This document shows, piece after piece, positions 5,343-5,403 of a stretch of 5,403 bases of DNA. The DNA comes from Burkholderiaceae bacterium. GTDB lineage: Bacteria > Pseudomonadota > Gammaproteobacteria > Burkholderiales > Burkholderiaceae. Position 1 is the first letter of the stretch; the number at the start of each line of letters is the position of its first letter. Where the stretch lies: positions 1-5,403 of the forward strand of contig CANBPJ010000108.1 of assembly GCA_947371415.1 (NCBI GenBank), given 5' to 3'. The position numbers and the translations under genes were made by a program. Under the pieces are notes generated by a model that did not search any database, was not told the origin of the DNA, and saw nothing but the letters and a program-made list of their open reading frames with translations.

Positions 5343-5403
5343 AAATCTCTAACGCTTTTGGCTGTTGAGCCGCATGCGGATGATTGGCGTCGCCGTAGAC
5401 TTT
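5341..5403 (-). CDS. rplM: 50S ribosomal protein L13, C-terminal end only
   Basis: The last 20 codons and the TAA stop of rplM are visible; the rest lies beyond the right edge. The fragment translates as KVYGDANHPHAAQQPKALEI. It ends in the HPHAAQQP block and LEI that close many proteobacterial L13 proteins. L13 is an early-assembling large-subunit protein. Its position 9 bp ahead of rpsI on the same strand is the near-universal rplM-rpsI pairing, which confirms the call despite the short fragment. Confidence 0.95.
   Translation of the reverse strand, partial: KVYGDANHPHAAQQPKALEI

Noticed and set aside
1..5403. Mobile element, CRISPR array, defence system or other novel multi-gene system
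   Set aside because: Every gene is a recognised housekeeping gene in an expected setting; no direct-repeat arrays, transposase, integrase, attachment site or composition break was seen.

Overview
The window is a 5.4 kb stretch of bacterial chromosome made almost entirely of conserved housekeeping genes. Protein matches and gene order suggest a beta-proteobacterium of the Burkholderiales. The small intergenic gaps and a GC content that looks mid-40s by eye (not computed) fit a streamlined freshwater lineage such as Polynucleobacter. That placement is inference from remembered gene order and protein style, not from a search.

Layout, left to right. (1) The last 258 codons of ruvB run on the + strand. 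(2) tyrS lies on the - strand and meets ruvB tail to tail with 3 bp between the stop codons. (3) An 88 bp divergent region separates tyrS from anmK on the + strand. (4) erpA lies on the - strand, convergent with anmK across 21 bp. (5) argC lies on the - strand, 95 bp upstream of erpA. (6) rpsI lies on the - strand and is closed by a strong intrinsic terminator. (7) The last 20 codons of rplM lie on the - strand, directly upstream of rpsI.

The genes serve separate core processes: Holliday-junction branch migration (RuvB), tRNA charging (TyrS), recycling of cell-wall anhydro-sugar (AnmK), iron-sulfur cluster delivery (ErpA), arginine biosynthesis (ArgC) and the ribosome (S9, L13). The only clear operon is rplM-rpsI, where the S9 Shine-Dalgarno overlaps the L13 stop codon. 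argC and erpA share a strand and may be co-transcribed, but erpA has its own good ribosome binding site and a possible promoter.

I found no mobile element, CRISPR array, tRNA, rRNA, prophage or recognisable defence system, and no gene-free stretch above 300 bp. I see no sign of an undescribed system. What merits a second look is small: a corrected argC start, an imperfect palindrome and direct repeat at the tyrS start, an inverted repeat upstream of argC, a variant motif in AnmK, the very tight ruvB/tyrS junction, and the apparent lack of the M23 peptidase gene that often sits between tyrS and anmK in relatives.
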